Source: Fimbriimonadaceae bacterium
GTDB lineage: Bacteria; Armatimonadota; Fimbriimonadia; Fimbriimonadales; Fimbriimonadaceae
Reading direction: 5' to 3'
NCBI GenBank assembly: GCA_020847855.1
Contig: JADLBH010000020.1
Coordinates: 1 to 60,248 of the forward strand
Length of the DNA stretch: 60,248 bases
Positions 34,826 to 43,494 of the stretch are shown one piece after another. The notes below the pieces were generated by a model. The model was given only the letters and a program-made list of their open reading frames with translations, was not told where the DNA came from and searched no databases. The position numbers and the translations under genes are program-made. How positions within the stretch are numbered: the first letter of the stretch is position 1; each line of letters begins with the position of its first letter.

Positions 34826-35517
34826 CTACCGGCTGAGACGCGGACTGTTGGAGGCCGCTCCACCTCCGGCTGCGCCCAAGCGGGCGCGGTCCAGTTCCTT
34901 CTTGAACGGTTGCGAGAGCGCACCAATCCCGGTGACCACCTGCCCGTCATTCTGGAGCCTTCCCAGGAAGCTTAATCGAATCTGCAGGTGCGGGGAGAGC
35001 ACCAGCCGGATCTCATACTCGGGGCACTCGCCCTCCTCGAGCCGAAGGTTCCCTGGCGCATCGGCCGCATCCATCCCTGGTTGCCAGCTCGCGACCACGT
35101 TCGCGATCTCGCCCGCTCGGAGTAGCTTCCTCGCGCCCCGGGTATGCCAAGTTGCCGCCTTCACCGTTCCGCGTTCAAGCGTGATCTCTGCCCGCGCGCA
35201 GTCCGCATCAGTCCATGCACGCTCCCTCACTTCCTTGGATGATTGCTCGACCAACTTACTCCCAGCCTTTGGTAGAGCTAGCCGCCAGCCGTCTCCAGTT
35301 CGGCGCCACTCGGAGCGGTACGCACTGGAAAGGGCCTCGTAGGCTGAGGATCCACTCCACTCCCCAGAGAAGGACAGCCTGCCGATGCCGTCATCGGTTG
35401 ACAAGGACTGAGCTTCCTCGCCAAGTCTGGCGATCGAGTCGAGAAATCTCCGCACTCCACGACACCAGGCGAGTCGTTGCCTGCTACGCCGAGTGCGGCG
35501 AGGATCAAGCTCAGCAT
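34826..35517 (-). pseudogene. Secreted protein, short paralogue of 35700-37691, with probable frameshift
   Basis: The signal-peptide start lies in one frame (ATG 35517, LSLILAALGVAGNDSPGVVECG). The rest lies in another frame (RFLDSIARLGEEAQSL... to the stop at 34826). The two frames join if one base is added or removed near 35443-35455. The product matches the beginning and end of the neighbouring 663-aa protein: LSFSGEWSGSSAYEALSSAYRSEWRR... corresponds to VTGKWDPSRLVDAVEVACRAEWRE, and VASWQPGMDA...LRLEEG to LNDWQPGYPE...LRLVEG. It is about 230 residues, so it lacks the paralogue's centre. A sequencing error could also explain the shift. Confidence 0.65.
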
Positions 35518-35699
35518 CGCTATAGTCTAGCTTCCTCCGCTCGATACCTTGAATGTAGGCAGACATGAACAGGACGCTGAACCATGGATCGGTGGCTCGG
35601 TTTCACAGGGCGATTCGTTGGGATGCAAGCATTGGCCTGAAAGTGCTTCTCTCTAGTACGAAGGGGTTTCACACCCACTACTCAGAATCACGGTGGGCT

Positions 35700-37691
35700 T
35701 CAGAATGATGCTGATGTCGTACCGCCATCCGTTTGTTTGGCCGGTAGCGATGGTGTACGGTGCTTCTCAATCTCAGCTCGGAGGCTGGAGGATAGCGAGG
35801 GGATACCCTGTACTTCATCGTGTGTGGGGGTGAACTCACTGGGAAACTCAACGGCTATGAACGCGGGTTCAGATAGGGTGATCTTGACCTGGGACACCTC
35901 CATGACGCCCTCCACCAAGCGCAGCTTGGATGGATTGAGGTTCTCCGGGTATCCAGGTTGCCAGTCATTCAAGTAATCGGCGAGCGTTGCTGCCGAAAGG
36001 ACGCTGGAAACAGATGTCTTGAGAACCGCCGCAGGGACAGTCTGCTTCGCAAGGTGTACGGTCAAGGCTTCCCACTTGATTCTTGACGATTCCGCGGCGG
36101 TCAGCAAGCTCGAATCCTCACCCTCTCTGCTCAGGATGCCACCGAAGGCGAAGGTTCGGACGGATGCCTGAATGTCCTTGGGGAGCACAGCGTATTTCCA
36201 TTTTCCGCCACCAGAGGCGATGCGAAGGAGCTCGCCGAGAAGACGGTAGTCGTGCGGCATTGCAACTCTCGATCGTGCTGGGAGCCCTTCGCGAACGAGG
36301 CACGTTTCCCACCAGTTTGCCTCGGCGGTTCCAAGCGTGGATAAGCCGATACCCGCGAAGTACCGACCGAGGTCGTCGGCCCCGTAGGCGTGCTGTTCCC
36401 TGGCATTGGAAACGAAGCGGCGGCTTGCCCTGGCGGAGCCCGCATCCCAAGGACCGAGCGTTCCGTTCCTCGGGCGAAGAATTAGCCCCCCCTCAGTCTT
36501 GGCTTGCCTGAGTCCGAAGTAGCCCTTTCCGAGCAAGTCAAGCGCGTCGTGCAAGGTCATCTTTGCCTTGAGGCGATTGGAGATCTGTGCCTCGAAGCCG
36601 ATAGGGAGGAGGGCGAGGACAGGCTCCTCTCGAACGATGCTGAGCGTGGAGACAATGTCCGATGTGCCAAGGGCCTCGGGTATGGAGATCTTGGCGAGAT
36701 CTCCTTTGGTGCCGGGCTCTCCGGTAGAGAGTGCAGGATAACGAGTAATCGTATCGGGCCGCCAATGCACAAGGTTCTGATCCGAGGGAGGCGGCAATAA
36801 GACGGTTGCAAGGTCAGAACTACCATGGTCAAGTGGAACCCGCTCCATGAACCCGTCTGGCCGAGGAAGGCCCCGGTCAATGACCACCGCTGCCCACAAT
36901 TCGTCACCCCAAGGCTTCACGGTCAGCGAGAGCCCGGTCACAGGTAGCCAGCTAGCAGTGGAACCGAAGAGCCAGTTCATCCCGTTGACGCCGGCAAGCT
37001 CTCCGGACTGCGCCGATGCAGCAAGGCGGTTCGCAACTTCGATCGAGGCACGCTCGAACGCCTTTGCGTGCGGCCCTGAGTTCTTTAGGTCTCTCACACC
37101 AGGCAAGGACAAGGTCGAGTATGTGACCGAGTCTCCGATCGGAATCCCTGCCAACTCGGAAGCGCCAAGGTCCAGAAGGAGCTCGACCGCTAGGGTCCGC
37201 ATGGGATGGTCCTCAACGGTAGGCGTAGAAGAGTTCGGCCCTACGGGTATTCGACCTTCTTTTGAACTACGGACGTAGTCCTCCACCGCTTCCAAATAGT
37301 GCTGCGCTACGAGTTTCTCGTCGGAAGCTTGGTACGAAGATATGGATTTCGCAATGGTGGCTAATGCCGACTCGACAACTTTGTTTCGGGTTTCGTCCGC
37401 AGTCCTCCGATCGTCTGCCGCCTGATTTTCATCACGAGTAAGCCGGTATGCCCCGTTGGCCTCCCGCCACTCGGCACGGCATGCCACTTCGACGGCATCC
37501 ACAAGTCTAGAAGGATCCCACTTCCCGGTTACGACGACGCGGGCTTCTGCGAGCGTCCCCGTCGCAACGTATTTCTGACCAACCTCTTGGCTGATCTCTG
37601 CGAGCAGGTCGGCTAGGCGGAGCGCACGGGCAGGCGTATCCTGTGCGTGCGCTCCTAGCAGAACCACGACGAGCGAGGCAAAGGCGGTCAA
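35700..37691 (-). CDS. Large secreted protein of unknown function
   Basis: 663 aa. Signal peptide (FASLVVVLLGAHAQ), then ALRLADLLAEISQEVGQKYVATGTLAEARVVVTG, which looks like a secretin/STN-type short N-domain. A long mixed region follows with no recognised fold. The end (SLRAEIEKHRTPSLPAKQTDGG) is hydrophilic. A shorter frameshifted paralogue lies directly downstream. It follows the Cys-rich gene at 37704 by 12 bp and so is probably in module III's transcript. Confidence 0.6.
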   Translation of the reverse strand: MTAFASLVVVLLGAHAQDTPARALRLADLLAEISQEVGQKYVATGTLAEARVVVTGKWDPSRLVDAVEVACRAEWREANGAYRLTRDENQAADDRRTADETRNKVVESALATIAKSISSYQASDEKLVAQHYLEAVEDYVRSSKEGRIPVGPNSSTPTVEDHPMRTLAVELLLDLGASELAGIPIGDSVTYSTLSLPGVRDLKNSGPHAKAFERASIEVANRLAASAQSGELAGVNGMNWLFGSTASWLPVTGLSLTVKPWGDELWAAVVIDRGLPRPDGFMERVPLDHGSSDLATVLLPPPSDQNLVHWRPDTITRYPALSTGEPGTKGDLAKISIPEALGTSDIVSTLSIVREEPVLALLPIGFEAQISNRLKAKMTLHDALDLLGKGYFGLRQAKTEGGLILRPRNGTLGPWDAGSARASRRFVSNAREQHAYGADDLGRYFAGIGLSTLGTAEANWWETCLVREGLPARSRVAMPHDYRLLGELLRIASGGGKWKYAVLPKDIQASVRTFAFGGILSREGEDSSLLTAAESSRIKWEALTVHLAKQTVPAAVLKTSVSSVLSAATLADYLNDWQPGYPENLNPSKLRLVEGVMEVSQVKITLSEPAFIAVEFPSEFTPTHDEVQGIPSLSSSLRAEIEKHRTPSLPAKQTDGGTTSASF

Positions 37692-37703
37692 TGCCCTACT
37701 AGT

Positions 37704-37946
37704 CTAGCCCCCACCGCCGGGCGGCGTGTTCGGGGGTTGGCATCCGCAAATCCCAGTATCTGGGTTCTTGGCGCATACCCAGCCTGTCGAGACACAGTGA
37801 CCGACCAGCACGCATCTTTGCTCCGTCGTGCTCCAGGAACAGTAGCCCGGTGGCGGAGGGGGCGGGAGGTACGCGGTGGCGGCGACGACGGCGAGGGCCA
37901 CCGATCCGAGGAGGGCGGTCCGTGCGAGCATGGTACTCAGCTTCAT
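37704..37946 (-). CDS. Small Cys-rich secreted protein, module III
   Basis: 80 aa from ATG 37946: signal peptide (ARTALLGSVALAVVAATAYLP), polyproline, then six Cys (YCSWSTTEQRCVLVGHCVSTGWVCAKNPDTGICGCQPP). It looks like a small disulfide-rich domain. It starts 2 nt after the upstream small gene's stop, so the two are coupled. The longer in-frame start (38117) would overlap that gene entirely. Confidence 0.68.
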   Translation of the reverse strand: MKLSTMLARTALLGSVALAVVAATAYLPPPPPPGYCSWSTTEQRCVLVGHCVSTGWVCAKNPDTGICGCQPPNTPPGGGG

Positions 37947-37948
37947 GG

Positions 37949-38161
37949 CTACTGTCCTTGGGCGAGCCTGGCGCGGATCTGAGTGGCGTAATCTTTCGGC
38001 GGGTCGCTCGTGCAACCTTCGGCCAGCGATCCTACCGCGAGCCTCCTCACGCCCGGTGCCACAGCCGTAACCGCCAAAGTAAGGGTCAGGATCGCGAGGT
38101 AGCTCCAAGCCCCCCACTTGCCGTTCCAGCCGTCTGCCAGGTTCCTGCGAAGGCTGCCCAT
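37949..38161 (-). CDS. Small membrane or exported protein, first gene of module III
   Basis: 70 aa. One hydrophobic segment (WSYLAILTLTLAVTAVAPGV), then a short tail with a single Cys (SLAEGCTSDPPKDYATQIRARL). No family recognised. It begins 9 bp after leader repeat copy 3 and is followed at once by the Cys-rich gene, the same arrangement as in modules I and II. Confidence 0.6.
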   Translation of the reverse strand: MGSLRRNLADGWNGKWGAWSYLAILTLTLAVTAVAPGVRRLAVGSLAEGCTSDPPKDYATQIRARLAQGQ

Positions 38162-38170
38162 GCGGCCATT

Positions 38171-38206
38171 CTCTCTCTCTCTATGAGTCGAACGTCCCGG
38201 TTTGAA
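38171..38206 (-). repeat. Leader repeat copy 3: (CT)6 plus conserved 24-mer
   Basis: Six CT units (38171-38182), then the 24-nt block 38183-38206 identical to copy 1. On the minus strand it separates the rhamnosidase stop (38214) from the small gene at 38161. The CT count is half that of the other copies. Confidence 0.93.
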
Positions 38207-38213
38207 CCTAAGT

Positions 38214-40274
38214 CTAGCCCTTGGCGAAGTGCCGGCCGGCGGGGAGGTGGGCGCGGCGGCCCTGCCAGGCTAGTTCGAACGACACGGGCGACTCGACCTC
38301 CAGCCCTCGCCCGCTCAGCTCGACCCGCAGGTCGCCCGCAGGGTGCGCGACCGTCGCCTGGAAACGCTGAAGCCTGCCGGGCCGAGGCGCGACCTGTGCC
38401 CGCGCCCAACCGGGTGCGACGCTCGACACTCCGGCGACGGTCTGGAGCAGCCCGAGCACCGGGTGGGCGCTCCATGCGTGGCAGTCGCTTCGCGTGGGCT
38501 CGGCGGTCTCGGCGAAGGTGCTCAGCCCCCGCTCGAGCATCGCCCGCCACGGGCCGAGCAGCGAAAGGTAGTCCGCCCCAGTCTGCGCAAGGTGGCTGTA
38601 GTAGAGGAAGTAGGGCGTACACCGGGGCGCCAATTCAGGCCAAGACGCTGGCCAAGGATCCTCCCGCAGGCCGCGCCCCCGGCAGACCAGCGCACGGAGC
38701 GCCTTCGCGTGCTCGGACGGCGCGTCCGCGTGGCCGGGGTCTGAATGCGAGGGGGGGCGGCCCTCCAAGGCCGCTAGCGCGTCGCGGGCGAGCTCGAGCA
38801 GCAGCTCGTGCTCCGGCGAGTCCAGCATGGCGTCTGGGCGGCCCGCGCCCCACTCCGGGCACCAGTCCATGAACGGCCACTGCTGCATGCCCTCCGGCTG
38901 CTCCCGAAGCCGCACAAATCCCTCGACAGCCCGGCGCGCGCCTGCGACCCACTCTTGAGGGGGGGGCTTCGAGTCGTGCATCAGCCGGTCGGCGAGCATC
39001 ACGACCCACCAGAGCGAGAACCCTGGGATCACCTGGCGAACGCGGGCCGGATGGCAACTCGCCACCATCCCGGTCTCGTCCTGGCTCCAGAGGTACTGTT
39101 CCGCCGCCTGGCGGGCGAGCCGTCGGTCTCGGGAGAGATAAGCGTGGCACAGAGCTTGGATCCGGGTGTCTCCCACATACTGGAGCTGTTCGTAGTAGGG
39201 GCAGTCGAAGTACGTTTCGCCCGCGCAGAGGCGAAGCGTGCTCACCCCGGCTTCCCAGATCTTCGCAACCGTTTCGTCGTTACACTCGAAGCTGGACTCG
39301 ACCTTGTAGTCATAGCCGACGGTCTCCGCACGAAGCGAGACCAACTGGCAAGGCTGGTCGCAGTTCAGTTCGACATATCTCCATGTCCGATGCCAAAGTG
39401 GTGAATAGGCCCGGTTCGTGCCGTCCAGGACAAACACGTCCTGGTAGCCAGCGACACGGCCGTGTTGGATGTCGTCCCTTTGCAACTTGCCACTGTCGGA
39501 CCATGGGCCTTCCGCATAAGTCGCGCGAACCTGGGTTCCCTCGGGCCCTTGAAGCCCGACCGCGATCGTGCCGTGAACGAGCCGACCCATATCGAGGACG
39601 ATCGGCTGGCCGGGCGCGAGCGACCAAGGTGGCCCTGGCGAGTCGGCGCGGAACCCTCGCGGGCCGGTGAGGGCGCGCACATGGCGCTCGGGGGTGCGGG
39701 CGAGGGCCGGGATCGGGCGAGGCACGAGCCACCACGGGCTGTTGCCGTTCCATTCCCCGCGTTCGAGCGCGGCCCCGATGGTGTTCGGCACCCTCCACTC
39801 GGTTGGGTCGAGATGCCCCCCCTCGATACATTCCCCAGGCCCTACGTCTATGTAGAACGGCCCGAGCCCGTCGTGCATCATTTCGAACTTTCGGCCGGGT
39901 ACGTGACCGACCTCCCAGCCCTCTGGAGTGTCCAGGCCCTCTCCCTCGAAGAGGAACGCAAGCCGTGCCGTCTGGTGCGCCGCGGGCGCGTAGCGACCTA
40001 GCCACCAGACCGTCGCCTCTATCAAGTTCCCCCCCTTAGAAAGCCATGGTGAAAGTTCGTAGCTCTCGTATCGCCAGTGCAAGAGATCCCCTACTGCCGG
40101 GCCCTCCCCTACCCGCTCCCCGTTGACCCTCAGGCAGTACCGCTGATCCGCGGAGACGCGCACGGACAGACTCTCCGGCACCGATTCCAGGTGTAGATTG
40201 CGGCGGAAGACGAAAGCACCGAACTCGCCCTCGGGATGCTGGCTCCACCCACACCATTCGGCCTTCCAAGGCAC
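38214..40274 (-). CDS. GH78-like alpha-L-rhamnosidase family protein
   Basis: 686 aa, no signal peptide. N-terminal beta domains (FGAFVFRRNLHLESVPESLSVRVSADQRYCLRVNGERVGEGPAVGD is the typical carbohydrate-binding start, described by its ends) precede an (alpha/alpha)6 barrel. The catalytic-region pattern AGETYFDCPYYEQLQYVGDTRIQ matches GH78 enzymes (DCP...GDTQ). The final part has HAWSAHPVLGLLQTVAGV. Cleaves terminal rhamnose or a related sugar; the substrate is unproven. The downstream TSUP gene's direction and the 3-bp gap suggest cotranscription. Confidence 0.82.
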   Translation of the reverse strand: MPWKAEWCGWSQHPEGEFGAFVFRRNLHLESVPESLSVRVSADQRYCLRVNGERVGEGPAVGDLLHWRYESYELSPWLSKGGNLIEATVWWLGRYAPAAHQTARLAFLFEGEGLDTPEGWEVGHVPGRKFEMMHDGLGPFYIDVGPGECIEGGHLDPTEWRVPNTIGAALERGEWNGNSPWWLVPRPIPALARTPERHVRALTGPRGFRADSPGPPWSLAPGQPIVLDMGRLVHGTIAVGLQGPEGTQVRATYAEGPWSDSGKLQRDDIQHGRVAGYQDVFVLDGTNRAYSPLWHRTWRYVELNCDQPCQLVSLRAETVGYDYKVESSFECNDETVAKIWEAGVSTLRLCAGETYFDCPYYEQLQYVGDTRIQALCHAYLSRDRRLARQAAEQYLWSQDETGMVASCHPARVRQVIPGFSLWWVVMLADRLMHDSKPPPQEWVAGARRAVEGFVRLREQPEGMQQWPFMDWCPEWGAGRPDAMLDSPEHELLLELARDALAALEGRPPSHSDPGHADAPSEHAKALRALVCRGRGLREDPWPASWPELAPRCTPYFLYYSHLAQTGADYLSLLGPWRAMLERGLSTFAETAEPTRSDCHAWSAHPVLGLLQTVAGVSSVAPGWARAQVAPRPGRLQRFQATVAHPAGDLRVELSGRGLEVESPVSFELAWQGRRAHLPAGRHFAKG

Positions 40275-40277
40275 GGC

Positions 40278-41051
40278 TCAGGACCCCCCGAGCATACGAG
40301 CAATGAACACGCCCGTCATCACGACACCATAAACGACCACGATGGTCCGGAGTATTCCCGAATGAACCTTCTGAGTAATCCTTGCAGAGGCGTAACCGCC
40401 AAGGATCGCACCCAGCATCATCGAAAGACAAGGCCCCAGCGCGATCAACCCCTTTCCGAGGAAGATCCCCATGGCGGCAAGGTTGATCAGCACCGCGAGC
40501 CAGTTCTTCACCGCGTTCATCTCGTTGAGGTCGGCGTCCATGAAGAGCACCATCGCACCGAGCATCATGATCCCCATCCCTGCCCCGAAGTAGCCGCCAT
40601 AGACACTGATCAGAGTTTGGATCACGGCCCCGCTCGCCGGGTGCCGGCCGTGGCCTGTGCGCTCGGACCAAGCCTTCACCTTGTCTTGGAGCGCAAGGAG
40701 TACCGTTGCAGAGAGGATGAGCCAAGGGACCGCAGCTTTGAACGTGCTGCTGGGTGTGGCAACAAGCAGTAACGAACCCGCGAGCGCCCCGACGAGGGTG
40801 GGGGCGACGAGCCGGAAGAGCACCGGTCGCACCCTCGGTAGGCTCTCTCGGTAGCCGAGCGCGCTCGATAGCGAACCTGGCCAGAGCCCGACCGAGTTCG
40901 TCGCGTTGGCATGGAGCTCGGGCATCCCTGCGAAGACGAGCAGGGGGAACGAGACTAAGGTGCCGCCCCCTGCAAACGCGTTCACCGCAGCCGCAAGGAC
41001 ACCTCCAAGGAAGGCGAGGACCAGCCCGGTCGGAGTCTCATAGAGCGGCAC
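40278..41051 (-). CDS. TSUP (TauE/SafE) family transporter
   Basis: 257 aa with about eight membrane helices. Opening LVLAFLGGVLAAAVNAFAGGGTLVSFPLLVFAGMPELHANATNSVGL is the standard TauE/SafE N-terminal motif (cited by its ends). The second half repeats it with LISVYGGYFGAGMGIMMLGAM. The family exports sulfite, sulfoacetate or similar organosulfur anions; the substrate here is unknown. It precedes the rhamnosidase gene by 3 bp. Confidence 0.85.
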   Translation of the reverse strand: MPLYETPTGLVLAFLGGVLAAAVNAFAGGGTLVSFPLLVFAGMPELHANATNSVGLWPGSLSSALGYRESLPRVRPVLFRLVAPTLVGALAGSLLLVATPSSTFKAAVPWLILSATVLLALQDKVKAWSERTGHGRHPASGAVIQTLISVYGGYFGAGMGIMMLGAMVLFMDADLNEMNAVKNWLAVLINLAAMGIFLGKGLIALGPCLSMMLGAILGGYASARITQKVHSGILRTIVVVYGVVMTGVFIARMLGGS

Positions 41052-41085
41052 ACCCAGGGTTTACCCGGCCCGGTAGGATAGTGGC

Positions 41086-41712
41086 ATGTGTGGCCGGTAC
41101 GCTTTCTTCCAGGAACACGAGGAGCTCGAGCGATTGCTGGGCCGATTGGAACCGCTCGACTACCCGCGCCGATACAACATCTCGCCGACCCAGTTGGGCC
41201 TTGTCGCCTTGCAAGACGGCAAGCGCCACTTGGCGGTCATGCCCTGGGGCCTCCAGCCAGCGTGGGCGACCAAAGGGGGGGCGATGATCAACGCACGATG
41301 GGAGAGCGCCGCTGAAAAGCCTTACTTTCGGTCGGCATGGAAGTCGCGCCGGTGTGCCGTGCCCGCCAGCGGATGGTTCGAATGGAAGGAGGAAGGGGGG
41401 GCAAAGCAGCCCTACTTCGCAAGGTTGCATGACCGGGCGCCGATGCTCTTCGCAGGGCTTTGGGAGGAGGGCTCCGGCTATGCGATCCTCACGAAGGACG
41501 CCGAGCAGGGCCTTCGGGAGGTTCACGATCGAATGCCCGTGATCCTTGGGGAGGAGGAAGTGGGAGCTTGGCTCGACGTCGAGTCTCCTCGCGACGCCTT
41601 GCCTGGGCTTGTGCGCGATTGGGCGGAGTCGCTCGAGGTCTATCCTGTGGACCGTAGGGTGGGCCGTCCTGCCTTCGACGTTCCGGAGGCGTGCGAGGCT
41701 ATTCGGACGTAA
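41086..41712 (+). CDS. SOS-response-associated (SRAP/HMCES, YedK-like) protein
   Basis: 208 aa. Forms a thiazolidine link to abasic sites in single-stranded DNA through Cys2, which is exposed once Met1 is removed (M-C-GRYAFF). Other conserved parts: RYNISPTQLGLV, the NARSET-like NARWESAAEKPYFRSAW, RRCAVPASGWFEWK and the catalytic His in VHDRMPVIL. The start ATG 41086 is fixed by the required Cys2. It overlaps sufU tail-to-tail by 14 bp. Confidence 0.93.
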   Translation: MCGRYAFFQEHEELERLLGRLEPLDYPRRYNISPTQLGLVALQDGKRHLAVMPWGLQPAWATKGGAMINARWESAAEKPYFRSAWKSRRCAVPASGWFEWKEEGGAKQPYFARLHDRAPMLFAGLWEEGSGYAILTKDAEQGLREVHDRMPVILGEEEVGAWLDVESPRDALPGLVRDWAESLEVYPVDRRVGRPAFDVPEACEAIRT

Positions 41713-42130
41713 CCGTGGAGCCTGTTTCGAGGGCGCTCGTCAAGGCATGCCACGCGAGGGTTGCGCACTTGACCCGGTTTGCGTAGTTGCGGACACCGAG
41801 GAGGCACTCGAGCTCGCCTAGACCTTCGGGCGTCTCGTCGGTGGTAAGCGCGGCCCGGAACCGCTGCGAGAGCGCGACCGCCAGGGCCGTGGTCGTTCCC
41901 TTGACCTCGGTGGTGAGCAGACTCGCGCTCGCCTGGCTGATCGCGCACCCGCAACCCTCGAACGCAACGTCCTCGATTCTTTCGCCCTCGACCCGGAGCT
42001 CGAGGACGAGACGGTCGCCACAGAGTGGGTTGTAGCCCTCCGCTCTGTGGGTGGCGTTGGGCAACTTGCGGTGGTTCCTCGGCTTGCGCCCGTGGTCGAG
42101 GATCGTCTCCTGGTAAAGATCGTCTAGCAA
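41699..42130 (-). CDS. sufU: SufU-type iron-sulfur cluster assembly protein
   Basis: 143 aa. Zinc-bound sulfur acceptor that takes persulfide from SufS. Three conserved Cys: NPLCGDRL, GCGCAISQASASLL and RVKCATLAWHAL. The Gly-Asp after the first Cys and the insertion between sites (EVKGTTTALAVALSQRFRAAL) fit SufU more than IscU. Its partner sufS lies 3.4 kb away on the same strand, separated by three unrelated genes. Confidence 0.92.
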   Translation of the reverse strand: MLDDLYQETILDHGRKPRNHRKLPNATHRAEGYNPLCGDRLVLELRVEGERIEDVAFEGCGCAISQASASLLTTEVKGTTTALAVALSQRFRAALTTDETPEGLGELECLLGVRNYANRVKCATLAWHALTSALETGSTVTSE

Positions 42131-42185
42131 CGCTTCGAGTCTACTCGCGAACGCCCACAGGTAAAGTCAAGAGGGAGGCCCAGGA

Positions 42186-43487
42186 GTGACGACACTGACG
42201 AAGATCGGTTGCATCGGTGTGCCGATCGCGTGTGTTGTGGCCGTGTACGTCGTTGGATGCCAGACTGGGATCGGTCCGTACGACTTGCCTCCGATGGCGA
42301 GGAAGGCGGACGCCGTCTACGCTGAGGCGAAGCGTATCGGCCTCCCAACTACGTCGGCCGAGGTCCTCGTCCCGATCCCTGGGGAAGACGCGCGGGCGGA
42401 GGTATTGAGCGCGAGCAGGGCTCTCTCCGAAGCCCTCGCGGGTGCGAACGGCAGCACGCCGGACGAGCGGCTCCGCCTTGTCGCTCAGGAGCGTTCGGGC
42501 GTTCTGGACAAGGTTGTTGCTGCGTTGGAGACGAAGCCCGGTTGGGAGCCCGCGCTGAATTGGGACAAGGGCGTCTTCCTCCTGTTTCCAGAGTACGCCC
42601 AGTTCAAGGGAACTGCAAAGTTGCTCGCGCGAAGAGCGGAGATACGGGCTAAGCAGGGCGAGCCTGCGAGTGCGGTCCGCGACCTGAAGGCGATCCGTAC
42701 CCTCTCCGGACGGCTTTGCACCGAGTCCACGTTGATCAGCGCGCTCGTTGGGATCGCCCTCGACCAGATTGGCCTGCGGGCTGCGGAACGGTGCGCGACC
42801 GAGCTCGACGGAGACGCGGAAGGACTGGAGTTGCTCCGGTCCGAGGTCGCCCGACCGCACGATGCCATCGGCATCGAAGCTTCGGTACGAGGGGAGTTCT
42901 ACCTGTACCTGTTCTCCTTCCGAAATCTGAGCACGATTGGTGGTGTCGGGGCGCGGGCAGGCGCCGCCACGGGGACTCCCCCTCCACCCAGTGCTCTGGT
43001 TCGGGACGGCGTGCCGAGCGGGATGTTCGAACGGGCCAGCTTTGCCGATATCGGCCAACGATTCATAGAGGCAGCCAAGGCGATCCGAGCGAAGCCTGGC
43101 GACCTTCAATGGGCGCGTGACCTCGCCGATGTAGGGCCGCCCACAGCAAGCAATATGTACGCCCAAGACATGTTGGAGGTCTACCGGCAAGCGGCTGACC
43201 AAGTCGGGCGCGTCCGAGCTCAGCGGCGGGTCTGCGAGGCAGGGATCGGGGTGCTCGAGTTTCGGGCTCGAACCGGTAAAACGCCCGCGACGCTCGCAGA
43301 GGCCAAGGCCGACTTCGAGGACCCGCTTCGAGTAGGTGAAAAGATGAAGGCGATCCTTGAGAAGGACCGCATCGTCGTGTGGAGCGTCGGGTTGAACGGA
43401 GAGGACGAGAAGGGTGGAACAGTCCGCGACCCCGCCAAGCGTCCCGACGATCTCGCCTTCTTCTACCCGTCGAAGAGCCGTCCCTAG
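42186..43487 (+). CDS. Membrane-anchored protein of unknown function
   Basis: 433 aa from GTG 42186, with GGAGG upstream at about 7 nt. N-terminal hydrophobic segment IGVPIACVVAVYVVGC may be a lipoprotein signal (VVGC). The rest is helical with TPR-like parts (TAKLLARRAEIRAKQGEPASAVRDLKAIRTL). It ends in a short beta region resembling the secreted-protein tail motif VWSVGLNGEDEKGG, common in Planctomycetes and Armatimonadota proteins. No enzymatic motif. Confidence 0.65.
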   Translation: MTTLTKIGCIGVPIACVVAVYVVGCQTGIGPYDLPPMARKADAVYAEAKRIGLPTTSAEVLVPIPGEDARAEVLSASRALSEALAGANGSTPDERLRLVAQERSGVLDKVVAALETKPGWEPALNWDKGVFLLFPEYAQFKGTAKLLARRAEIRAKQGEPASAVRDLKAIRTLSGRLCTESTLISALVGIALDQIGLRAAERCATELDGDAEGLELLRSEVARPHDAIGIEASVRGEFYLYLFSFRNLSTIGGVGARAGAATGTPPPPSALVRDGVPSGMFERASFADIGQRFIEAAKAIRAKPGDLQWARDLADVGPPTASNMYAQDMLEVYRQAADQVGRVRAQRRVCEAGIGVLEFRARTGKTPATLAEAKADFEDPLRVGEKMKAILEKDRIVVWSVGLNGEDEKGGTVRDPAKRPDDLAFFYPSKSRP

Positions 43488-43494
43488 GGGCGGC

